This document shows positions 10,601-23,500 of a stretch of 64,000 bases of DNA, piece by piece. Within the stretch, counting starts at the first letter, position 1; every line of letters begins with the position of its first letter. The stretch lies in the NCBI GenBank assembly GCA_003991915.1, contig RQTK01000168.1:194434-258433 (forward strand), written 5' to 3'. The stretch is from Elysia chlorotica. Taxonomy: Eukaryota > Mollusca > Gastropoda > Plakobranchidae. The position numbers and the translations under genes were made by a program. The notes beneath the pieces were generated by a model. The model saw nothing but the letters and a program-made list of their open reading frames with translations, made no database searches and had not been told where the DNA came from.

Positions 10601-13600
10601 CTCATTTGCTTATTTACCCACCATTCAATAGAAAATATGATCTGCTTGGTAGTTATGTTTGTGATAACACACGGCTTATATAGAAGCTTGCATTTTAGTT
10701 TTTGCACCATGGGCGCAGAGCGTGATGAGACGTGCCCGGTCACAAGTTTAAGCTACCGGGCAAAATGTGGTTTTAAAGTAGGCTAGCGGGACCTAGAAAT
10801 GCCTCTAAGCATAGGTCGGGGTTAAAAATTCATAATAAATTGGGGTTACAAGATTTTTCTTTTGCAATACCATCATTTGATTCTCTAGACAAAGCACTTT
10901 ACTTAGGCCTACATGTAAATTTCAATACCATCGATCTTCTTCCTGACAAATTAGAGTACATTAAAGTCACCTGCAAAGTAAGGTAATTTAGAGGTCATCT
11001 GTGCTACAAGAATCATTATGTTCCTCACAAATAACAGTTATGAAAACTAAACCGTATTTTAGACAAATGAACTGCCGATCGTATAGGTTTCATCAACATA
11101 ATCCATTAGCATGGCGCACTACAAGGCAGTGGTTTTTATTATTTTTTAAATTTTTCTGTTCAGTCCTCTCGCTTCGGGCAGCAGTATCTGTCATTGTCTT
11201 CAATTTAACGCTAGAAACAGTCTAATTAATATGATTCCAGTAACAGAAGTTACAATCATTCTGTCACAATCACTTGGGAATGGTGCCAACTAGGTGAAAA
11301 TAAAGAGAATAATTTCTATGCTGGACTTTCATAATACTGTTAGTAGTTTTTCATTATTTTGTGTTCCGTTGTAAAATATACATTTTCTCTATGTTTTAAA
11401 GTGTGCAGAGGAAACCTACTGCATCTAATATCAACAGTGAATCGCGCCCTTCGTTCTTTAGCAGAAATGTATTATTTTGTGTAAAAAGGGTGCAAGTATG
11501 AGTCAATGGTGTACCGGTACTAGGAATGTATTTAAATAGTTATCAGAGTTATGTCAATGCCGCTTGTTATTGTTTAGACCATAGAGAAAGAAGAGGGTTT
11601 AATATGTCCCATTTTGTTAGTACAACAAAGCCTAAACATTCGTTCAACTACAATAATTTGTCAAATATTTGTCTACTTGTAGGGAGTACGCAAATTAAGT
11701 GCTACTAAGAGTTTTTTTTAACTCTTTTTAAGCCCTTTTCAGCATAAATGTACAAACTGATGTACTTTGATGCCTTGCCAAGAAATGTTTTTTTTCCTGT
11801 ATAATAAGACACACATTCATGAAATCAAAAAGTTGTAAGTGCGCGTTTCTATCATTTTTCTCTTTAAGTTAAAATACTTGAAAATTATATTTTCTGTGGA
11901 ACTTGAATGATGATTGCTTTATCCTTCAACAGATACTTGATGAAAAGATGACAGACCTCTTAAATGACAATCACAACATCACAACAACAAAGATATATTT
12001 TTGAGCAAAAAGGGTGCCGAATTGGGCGCAAGTGGTGAGTGTTAATCACCCAATCAGGAAATCAAAACCCGCAATCTGGCAAATTTGTCATGTTTTGCCC
12101 TCTTCTGGTTGAGTTGGTATAAGTATAATGTGGCCAACTGAGAGAAGAGTCCTGATATTTCGCACTGTCTTGTATGTGGGAACACATTAAGTTTTCAGAC
12201 CCTAATCTTAGGACCCATCACCATAAAGGATATTTCTTGGGAATCTAGGAGACATAAAACTAGGAGAGAGCCTATATATTATCTTATATATATTATATAT
12301 TATGTATAATACTAATGAACTACTGATTTGTCTTTTTATATATTCTCCATTTTTCTTTGCACTGTCATTGATTTTCACAGCTTTATTGATGGGCTGTCTG
12401 AGTTGATAGTAAAGACAGGAGACGATATTGCCCTTTATTTCACGCAAGGCTCACGAGCAAGAAAACTTGGATCTTCCGATATCAAAGCTCATAGAGCCAG
12501 GTAGGTCTACTTTATGTCTTGTTGGTTCTTCGTTCTGTGAACAAAACTGTCATTCAGTTAATCAATTTACTGGAAGTTGGCAGTTGCTTTCTAGTTTTGA
12601 AAAAAGGTTGATTATCATACTAAAAATAGTTAACTCAACTCAGTTTTTTTTATATACAAAAAACCAGACAATGAAGGTTAATGAAAGTTAGGAAATAATT
12701 TTCATATCCTACTTTGTACTTTGATTGTTTTGATAACACTGAATGAGAAGAGACTTAATCTACTCTACAATACATGTTACTTAATTTTTTTATTTAAATC
12801 TAAGTCTCTCCTTAATCATGTTATTTTTTTAACTTTTAATGTCGACAAAAACTGTATATAGTATATAGTTTGAGTTTTTTCAATATAAATGAAATGAGGT
12901 CTATATATATATATAATTTTTTTGTATCTTTTAATATCAAAGAATAGAATCTCGTTATTTAAGTGAACAGTTTGTGGTTTTAAGAAGAGGTCTCATCATC
13001 ATCATCATCGGTATTTTGTTTAACGTGCAGGTACTGGGGCAACATCCACATCAGTGGACCCCCTTCCAGGTAGCTGGCTTGCTGCACGCATGGCTGATCT
13101 CACACCAGATCTCCAGGTGTTTCTGTCATGAGGGTCAGTTGTTGAGAGTTTCCAGCCTTTCCGATCCCTCTCTGTCACCTGCTTCCATGTCATTCTGGGT
13201 CTCCCTTTTCCACGACTTCCTGTTACTTGCATGTCCAATGCTGTCTTGATAGCTCCGCTTGACCGTTCCACGTGGCCATACCACCGGAGTCTTCTCTCCT
13301 TCAGAATGAGGTTCAGGTCCTCAAGGCCAAGAAGCGTCAATAGCTCATTTGACCTGGTGGTGGCCACATCTTCTGGCTTCACATTGCAGATCTGTCTTAT
13401 CATTGCCCTGTCGTTTCTCTGCAGGCGTTGAAGGTTTGGCTTGGTCAAGGGCCATGTCTCGCTAGCATGGAGCATTGCACTCTGCACACAAGTGCTGTAC
13501 ACTTGACCTCGTCATTGTATGTATGAGGTGGCGAGACAAGAGAACTGGTAGTAGTTCTTTAAACTTCTTCCAAGCTGTCTTCACACGTGTTGTGGTTGCA

Positions 13601-14505
13601 AGCTCACAGCCACCAGCTGCCGAGAGCATATCTCCCAGGTAGCAGAAAGAAGCTACGACATCCAGCTTGTCGGATGCCACCTGGACTTCACTCTGTGGTC
13701 TGCCATCGATTAGTCTCGCAGTTCCCTGGCATCGACTGCACTTGAAATCTGAGTCCTTCGTAAGATGCAACAAACAATATGAAAAAAGTATTTATATCAA
13801 AATACTTTGAGAAGTCAACCTATTTAAAATTGAGTTGTTCTTTTTTTTTTCTATTTCAGGGCGAATGCTGTTTTTATCATATGCCTGGAGCAGAAGGAGC
13901 GTCAGTCCAGCAAAGTTGGCCTCAGATCAACAATCATGCTGGCGGACTTGGCAGGCAAGAATTAGTTTTGTTTTAAAAAAAAATTTATTTGAGAGAATGA
14001 ACAAATAAATGGTCAAGATGTGAGAATTGAATTTTACTTCGTATACCGCATTTATTTCAATGGGTAAGAGTTTTTACACACCTAAAATAATGAGTATGAA
14101 ATGTTCTTGATAAAATGAAATGTTTTAATGGAATTGATTGATATAGTTTAATATTGCATCAAATAGGGTGCGTTTTTTGTAAATTCTAGATTAAGGGGAT
14201 TTGTGATATTTTTTTTAATATTAAAATTTAAAGTTTGGCTGCAAAAAATGCAATACTCATAGGACCAGCATCTTAAGCAATCTTTCCATTTTATACACAG
14301 TTAATACAGTCCATTGAAAGTTTTGAATGCTCAGTAAACAAATCAATGACAAAACAAAACATGGTACAATGCATTACATTATTTTGCTGCTTAACTAGAT
14401 CCTTTCTATTTATTTTATTCTGTTTGTGAGGAGGTTATAACTGCTGCTAAAGATACATTGGCTCTGTTACAATACCAGTGACTTTAGGAAAATTGTTAAT
14501 CATAG

Positions 14506-14580
<75 letters not shown>

Positions 14581-17500
14581 CAGTAGCAGTAGCAGCAGCA
14601 GCAGCAGCAGCAGTTGTAGAAATAGTGGTGGTGGTGGTGGTAGACCAACGCTCTACCACTTGAGCCAGTTCGCCCCACAGCACTAGGGTGAATGGGAACA
14701 GTAGCAGTAGCAGAAGTTTTTCCATAATCTTTCTTCCTTTTTTTTCAGGATAAAGCACTTGTGCAATCCTATTTTCTAAGGAAATCTTGCCTTCCTTTTC
14801 AGGTTGTGAGTCTATCAACAGCACAGATCCAAATATTATTAATGGGTAAGAGTATTAAAAAAATTATTTCATATAGAGAATGTCAGAATTATGCTTGCTG
14901 ATTTGTGATATAGTCTAAGAGTAATATGAAATAAATTACACACTGTTTGGAACCAAGTCCATATAAGTATTATGATACTAATTTTGCTAAAGTATTGCAG
15001 TGTACATTTTAAACCATTTAGTTTAAATAATAATTTTCTGCTATCTGTTGGATTTGTTATTACTTTGTTTTGTTTTAAACGCAACAGAACATTCTTGATG
15101 AAAATGTTGCATTTACTGCATGATTGTTCTCAGAACTCAAGGCATTTTGAACGTCATCAGTGCTCTTGCTGATGGCAAAAAGAAAGGGGGACATATTCCC
15201 TACAGAGAATCTAAAGTCTCTCGTCTACTACAGGTAAGATCAGTTCATTCCATCAGTTATTTTATATTTATATAGTCTTAAAACAAATTTCCTTTTTACA
15301 TTTTTTTTTCTTGATAGGCCTATTTATTGAATGTATTTTTAAAAATTGTTCTTTTTCTTTTGAGTAGCACTTTACTTGAAATATTGCTCTTACATTTTCT
15401 TTTTTTTTAGGTAGATGGTTATCTTAATTGTGCAAATATGGATACTATAGATTTAACTTAGATCAACATCAAACTCAGCTAATTTGTTAAAAAATTGTAA
15501 ATCCTTAACTTTTTTTTTTTTTTTTTACCCCGATGTACATGAATTTTGTATTTTAGGATAAATGAAATTTTCCTGTTGTCGTTCAAAATGTTAGGACTCT
15601 TTAGGAGGCAATGCAGCCACCCTGATCATCTCAGTCATTTCACCTTTGGGTAAGCTCTCTGACTTTTTAACTTTTGTAGTCTCAATTAACATTTCCTATG
15701 TCTTAAGGAAGATCGTTATTATGTGGCAATGCCTAGTTTCAATTGATCTATCTTTCATTTCGTTATTATGTGGCAATGCCTAGTTTCAATTGATCTATTT
15801 TTCATTTCGTTATTATGTGGCAATGCCTAGTTTCAATTGATCTATTTTTCATTTCGTTATTATGTGGCAATGCCTAGTTTCAATTGATCTATTTTTCATT
15901 TAGTTATTATGTGGCAATGCCTAGTTTCAATTGATCTATTTTTCATTTAGTTATTATGTGGCAATGCCTAGTTTCAATTGATCTATTTTTACTTTAGTTA
16001 TTATGTGGCAATGCCTAGTTTCAATTGATCTATTTTTCATTTAGTTATTATGTGGCAATGCCTAGTTTCAATTGATCTATTTTTCATTGTAGCTTTGATT
16101 GCTGCAGCTTTTTTTTTTTTTTTACTAATTGAAACACCCTAAAGTTTATCATTTGAATTTCGAGTTTCAGATTTTTTTTTAATGGTTGCCTAGTTTATTT
16201 TGAGGCTGTATACTTAAGAAAATTGCTTTTTTTTCTTTTCCATCATTCTCATTTTATAGTTATTATATTATCATTCTTTATTTAAAAGAGAAGGGGATAG
16301 CAGAAATTGAGACTTAAATTTTTCAAACTCTATTAAATTTCTCCATGTCTTCATAGTGTGTGCGATTGTACAAGGGTAGAATATCTGCTTCCAGCGCAGG
16401 AGGTCCATGGTTTGAACCCCGCTCTGGCAATTTTGTCCCCTTCTGATTGGGTTTGTGTCGGTTTAATGTGACTGGCTGAGACAGCAGCCATGGTATCCCC
16501 GCACTGTCTCTGTGTGGCAGGATATAAAAATTGTCAGATCTTAGTCTTGGGTTCGGTCCAAAATACAATGCTGACATTAGACACTAAGCAACGGAGCCAA
16601 AAAACAAACCATGTCTTCACAGTTACAATGTAAGAAAAAGGAAAAAGAGGAGCTTTTTCTTTAAGTCTGTTTTTGGAAAGATCTTAGTAGGCCTTTTTTG
16701 CTTCCACCATCTCTTTGACAGACAAGAGCTATCCAGACACAATGACAACCTTGCAGTTTAGCACTTTGGCAAAGAAGATCAAGAACACTGTCAGGCTAAA
16801 TCTGGTGAGAGCATAAATAATCTTATCTAACCGCAGTAGTTATTGAAATTATGGTGTTGTGGCACATATTGTGAGGTATTGTACATTTTGAAGTGACGAT
16901 TTCAGATGATGCATACCACTTTAAGAAATTTTTTTTTTATTAATATGAAATCATTGTGGAGCTGTTTTTTTAAAAAGTACTTTTAAGTTCTTTTTTTATG
17001 CTAAACTCTCTCCCTCTCTCCCTCTCTCTCTTCCTCTGTACCTGTCTTATAAGTTTATTTTTTAACCGCCAGGATGACACTCAGGATGTTATCTCCGAGA
17101 TGAGACAGGACATTGCGCGTTTGAGGGACAAGATCGCAGCAGCGTCACAGCCAGATAGAGACGACATTAGCCGCATGGAGGTCAGTTATTTTTATCCCTT
17201 TTTAGTCTGCTTTTGTAGGAGAAAATCTCTATCTTAGTTTAACTTTTCCAAGGTTTTCAAGGAGGTCTTTCACAGCGTTAATAATTGCATCCTGCCTCAC
17301 TTTTTCCGATTAGTTTTTGTCCCCTACTGGTTGGGTCGGTGTCATTATAATATGGTCGGCTGAGACAGGAGCCATGGCATCCCCACACTGTCTCTATGTG
17401 ACAGTACTTAAAACGAAATATTATTGTCAGACGTTAGTCCTGGGACCATTTCACAATAAATCTTTTAGTGCTAATGTTGGACGCTAAGCAATCAACTCAA

Positions 17501-20500
17501 CTCAACATCCTGCCACACAGAGACAGAGAGAGTGAACTAGGAATCATGTTTTAGCTGGTAACATTCGTACATATTCCGATCGGTAGAGAACAACGTATCC
17601 TGACCAAGGAGGGAATCTGATATCTTTTTTTTTAAAGATGCACACTCTACCCCTTAGCCTTGTAGTCCCAACTATTTTGTTGTGGTCTGTCAGTTGTCAC
17701 GACTTTTTTTTTAGATTATGAATAAGATGAAGTGATGTATATCTTAACACTCTTTGTTAATCCTTTTACCGTCCTCTGTATGCTATGTGTTTATTATTTA
17801 ACTGTCACCTGCATGCTATGTTTTTATCAATATACTTTCATGAGTTTTTTTTTTAAATCAAATATAGCATTGAGTAAGTAATAAGTGTAATAATTTTTTT
17901 CCTTTTCTCTTGATAAGAATGTGAATATAATTAGCTTCTGTTTGTTTTTGGTTGTTTTCTTTTGTTGTTTTTTTTTATCTTGCTTTGTTTTATTTGAATT
18001 TCTTATTGTAAGTATGATAATTGTTAAATTTTCTTTTACAGGACTTAATAAGGGATCTGGAGATTGCGAAAAAGCAAACTTGGTCAGAAAAAGAAAGAAT
18101 GTCTTCAAAATATGAGGAGGAGAGAAAAATAAATTTGGCAAATAAGGTGAGAAAAAGTGTAAAGTTGTATTTGTGAATCCCTTTAAGACTGAATTACTGC
18201 AGGCAATAATTTGCATTTCAGTTTGTGTATGTCTGGATGAGTTTTAGAATTTTAATTTTTCCACAATTCTAGTTTGCATGTCCTTAGAAAAAGATAATAA
18301 ATTAATAAGAAAGATAGTGTGGGTTTATAAGTTTTACATCATACTTAATCAAAGCAAGGTAATAGTTCCCTGTCTGGTTTGCAGGTTAGGGTAATGTAGA
18401 TGGTTCTTAACTTAGTAGTATTTTGCCATCAATCTTCATGAAATCGCACTATTTTTAGGTGGGTTTTTTTTCAAAATTGATATCTTTTGAAACAATAGAG
18501 ATAAAATGAAGAATTTTGAAAATTTAAAAACCTCGACATTATTTCACTACGTACATGTACAGTTAATAATGCATCTATAACAACGTTGTGTGCTGATGTT
18601 TGTGTCATGTTATCAAAGATCAATTCTAGCGCCATTCTGCACATCATGTGACATGTGGTAATAAATTTTGGGCGCAGAATTACAAGTTACAGCCAGTTAC
18701 ATGCCTGGCTAAAGTCCCTAAACTTCAACTCTAGATTCATAATCCCCTCTGGTTCCTTCTTTTTATACAAGCAAAGACAAAATGTTGTACCAGTTGTGTT
18801 ATCATTTAGAAACAGGCATTACAATTTTTAAGTCAAGGCACTGAGTCTAACACTGCTAGGGATCCTGGCTTGCTTTGTGTGAACTGTTTAAAAAGGTATT
18901 CCACAGTATTTGATAACACATGCTGGCACTGTCAGTCCATGTTTAAATGACTTAAATTTGCTTAAATCCATATGTAAAGTACCAGGGCGAATCAGGCACA
19001 AGTTCAGAGTTTGAACTTTTTGAGTGGGTATCACTGTGTTAAGAAAACCATACACATTATAAGAGGTTTAAAAAAAATAACTATATCATTTTTGGATTTA
19101 AAGATAATTCTTTTACTTTAAAAATGAACAAGTTTAATATATTGTTTTTCCTATGTTTAGAGGGCTCTGGCTTAAAACTTATATCAGTGACTTGTGTCTG
19201 ATTCACCCTGAATTTCTTGTAACATTAAGGAAAAGGAAAACATTTTTTATTGTAGCCTATATTGAAACAAAAAAGACTTTTGTGAGATTAGGACCACAGA
19301 GAAAAAGAATTAGGGACATGGAAAAGGAAAAGTTAACCATTTTGAAACTGTCAATATTCCTTTAACCTCGCTGGCATATTTCTCAGGGTATTCTGGAGTG
19401 GGTGATGGACAGCATGTCTCGGGGCACTAAAGAGCATCAAGAGAAGATGGTTCTGCTGCAGAAAGAGAAGGGCCAGGTTTCTGCTCAATACAAAGACAAG
19501 CGTAAAGAGGTTGACACTCTGCGGGAACAGTTGCAGGCTAAGATTGCGGACTATGCAAAATTTACGGAGTCTGGTAAGAGAGGGCCGTAGTTTATTTGTG
19601 TGCATAATTATGTATGTATGTGCCTGAATTTTTAATACTATGAGTATGGAAATTTATTACTTCAATTTTTTTGTAATGTTGGTAACATTCTATTAATTTA
19701 TATAATCTTGAGAATTTTTAAATTGATGTGTGTATGTGCCTGAATTTTTAATACTATGAGTATGGAAATTTATTACTTCAATTTTTTTGTAATGTTGGTA
19801 ACATTCTATTAATTTATATAATCTTGAGAATTTATGATCAGTGCTTATATTATTTTGACTTTGTAGGAGGAATTTAAAATTTCTTTTCCTTAATCTGTTA
19901 TCGTCAATTCCTAAACGAATTTAGATCATTTGTAAATTTTCAATACAATAAAGATTTTTGGGCACTTTTTTCCTGCTTCTGCAGACTTTCATGCATCTTT
20001 ATCACAAAGCATTTATATCCTGAAAGTAATTATATCCAACCAATACAAAATGAAAGGAGCTTTGTTTGCTATGTCTAACCTTATATTAAAGAAATTTCAC
20101 TCTGAGCAAAAAAGTTTTTATGGGAAAAATTTGCAATTTTTTTTTCTCTGCTGCTTTTATTATGCCTTTGCTCTTAAAGTAAAAGAGAGCGTGGCTTCAC
20201 TCGTTTCTTATTTTTCCCCTCTTCTGAATCTACAATGGCAGTACCCCAAACTTAGTCTTATTTGAAATACAATCAGTAAAAGCCTTGTTCCATTTGTTGA
20301 AGGCTTAGAAAATAACTCATTCTAGGCATATTTTTTTACCAGTGGCATCATTTTAATTTTTTTTTTTTTAGTGCACTTGCAATAATGAGGTAGTAGCATC
20401 AATTTTTGTTGTTTTTTTTCCTCTCCCTATTAGGTAGTTTAATTCAGATGTTTTTGCATACATATGTAATTCGTTTTTACTTTTAGCTTTAGGTTCTTTT

Positions 20501-23500
20501 TCACCTTTGCATTATCAGGCAAAAAGTCGGATAGTGAGACTAAAACTCGAGTGACAGCTATCCATGAGCTGAAAGAGCGGCTCAAAAAAGAGACAGAGAT
20601 GCTGAAATCTCTCAAAGCGCAGTTGGTGGATGTGCAGCAGCGCCAGCAACAGGAAAGGGAGGTGAGGAAAACTTTAAGTCTTTCAGATTGTTGGGGCGTT
20701 GGGGAAGCCCAGGGGTAGAAATGAATATTTAAGCACTTTCCAATGAAAAAAATAATGCTCATCTCCTTAAAAAGTCTTCCTAATGTTTTAACTTAAAAAA
20801 AAAAACTACTTCTACCTAGAAAAATTGTTGCTGTTGCTATTAGTACTAATAAAATATATTAAACAAATTGAAACAAATCATTAGTCATTCAATATATATC
20901 TTAAGGAGATTTTTGTGAGTGTCATGAAATATTCAATTCTGCATGCGGCTGATATCCTGGTTTAAATCTGACAATTCTTACTTCAGAATGCTAAATCTCA
21001 CACAAGTGCAATCAAAGGAAATGCCGAGCTACGCCAGAAAGTTGAGGTCAGTATGGTTAACTTACAAGATCACTTGTACTATTTCTTGTATTTTTCTGTC
21101 TTAAGATATTTGAATAACTAATTAAAGGAGGGAAAATCTCCCAGAAAATGAAGTTTAACCTTCATTCAATGTTGCTGTGATAATATGGTCGTTCTTTTGT
21201 ATGCTATTTAAAAAAAAAATTTTCATATATTTGGGAAATTTGTTTGCATGAAATAAAAAAATCATCTTAGTGACCCGAAAAGTACAAAAAAACTATACAC
21301 ACTTTTGTCATTCTTTGACTTTGCTTACTCTCTAAACTTTGTGAAATATATATTTGTGTCAATAGAAGTATTCATTTTTTGTAGAGGTAATCATCAATGC
21401 ATTTTTTTTATGTAGGCTATGTATGTATGTTTGTTGTGTGTGTGTGTGTGGGGGGGGGGTGTCTAGAGTTACTGTCATCAATGTGAAAATATGAATATAT
21501 TAATCTGGAATTCGTCTGTGCTTTGTGTGCTAAATAAATATCATTGTTTTTTCACCTAGAGAGAGGAAAGAGAACGCCAAGAGCTGGAGCACAAAGCCAT
21601 GGTGGAAGAAGAGCTAGAAAAGTCCAAGTTGGAGGTTGATACAGAAAAAACTGAAATTCAGGTGACACTTTTATCAAGAAAATTTAAAATAAAAAGAACT
21701 TGAGTAGATAGGGTGCATGCATTTGTGATGAATAATTAGCACAAAGAAGCTATTTGCCAGCTATACTGTTTGAAGATGTGCTATAAATGACACATGCTGA
21801 ATTTGATCTATTGTAAGTCTGTGTGCTGTAACCAATTTTATACACTGCCTGCACCAAAAGGCACATATGCACAATCAAAGAGAAATGCTGCTATCTCGTA
21901 ACCAGGCAGAATTAAGAGCCATTCAAAGAGAGCTCAGAAATAAAATTAGGAAATTACAGAGAAAAGTTAGAGAACCATTTTAGACAGTAAAGCAAATTGG
22001 GATTGTATAAAAGAAATGACAGGATTAAGTAAAAACAAAAAACAGTTATGTATAGAACACCTCTTGCCACCTATGTGGAAAACATTGTTTACCAACTTCC
22101 ATCAGATTGCTTCAGTATTGCAATACTTTGTGGACTTGTGTGTGTAGAACAGTAGATACTTTTTCTTTATTACATATATAATAATGTGTAAATATGGCAG
22201 TGCAAAGTTGCAAGTATGTTACACTTATAGTTATACAAGTTAATATATTTAGGTTTTGTTGCTTTTTTATGTATGTATTAAGGCTATCAAGTTAAATCAA
22301 ATATATGTACAGCTAAGGCAAATTTCCTTAAGAGGAGATCTTATCTTATCTTATCTTATCGTATCATATCATATCATATCATATCATATTATATCTTATC
22401 TTATCTTATCTTATCTTATCTTATCTTATCTTATCTTTCTTATCATATCATATTATATCTTATCTTATCTTGTCATATCTTATCTTGTCATATCCTATCT
22501 TATCTTATCTTACCTTGTTCAGTTGCGGGCAGCTGAAGGTAAACAGTACTCAACCAAGGAAGGATCAGATCTGGAGATGCAGGTGGCCGAGATGAAGGCA
22601 GATCGCTCGGTTGTTGCGTTGAAGGTGCTGTTTGTTCTCATACGTTGTGTTTTTTATGACATCCAGTTATTACAATAGTGGACGTACTTTTGAAATATTT
22701 TTCTGTATCAGTTGTCCTGTATTGAAATAGCTAAATGGCTAAGATGAAGGGCAGAGTACGCTGTTGTTGCGTTCAAGGTGCTGTTTATTTTAATAGATAG
22801 TGAGTTATGACATCTATAAAAGAGTTGGAAAAATGTAAAAAAAAAATTTTTAAGAGCTGTTTGAACATTTTAATTAATTGCTTGAATTTGTTTTATTCCT
22901 TGTATGGTTGATAACCAAAAGTTATCTCTGGAGCAGAACTAGAAATTTCTATTCGGAGTCAATCTTGGAACATCTAAGCACTTTTTTGAAAAAATCTGTT
23001 GCTTTGCAGGAATCACTGTTATGGTCTTTTTTGGGATTTTTTTTACTGGTTACAGCTTCAAACTTTGGAAATGGAGAAGAAGCACATCCTTGCCGAGCTG
23101 GAAGATGCATATGTTAGTCACAAGGAGGAAATGGAACTCCAGCAGTTGCAGCATTATCAGGTTGGTGTCGTGAAGTATTTCATAAGTGGGTGCGTGTACT
23201 CTTCAAGCTAAATTAGTAATTGTGGGTAGGTGTACTCTCCAAGTTGAATTAGTAATTGTGTGTGGGTGTGCTCTCCAATTGCGTTTCATTGTGGGGTAAT
23301 TAGATGCTTTTTAAAATTCAATTAGCTAAAGATACAAGGGTTATACAGATACTGTATCTTTGTTTGCTATGAACATGTTTCAACATCATATTTAATTTTT
23401 TATGAAAAAAAAAATACCATTCCTTTGTTTGCTATTAGAATGTTTTTGATAAAAAAAAAAAAATTGAAGCGAGCATATGTTAGCGCACTATTGTTGACTG

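Noticed and set aside
15715-16090. CRISPR-like array
   Set aside because: The 47-bp units are directly adjacent with no unique spacers, in an animal intron; it is a minisatellite.
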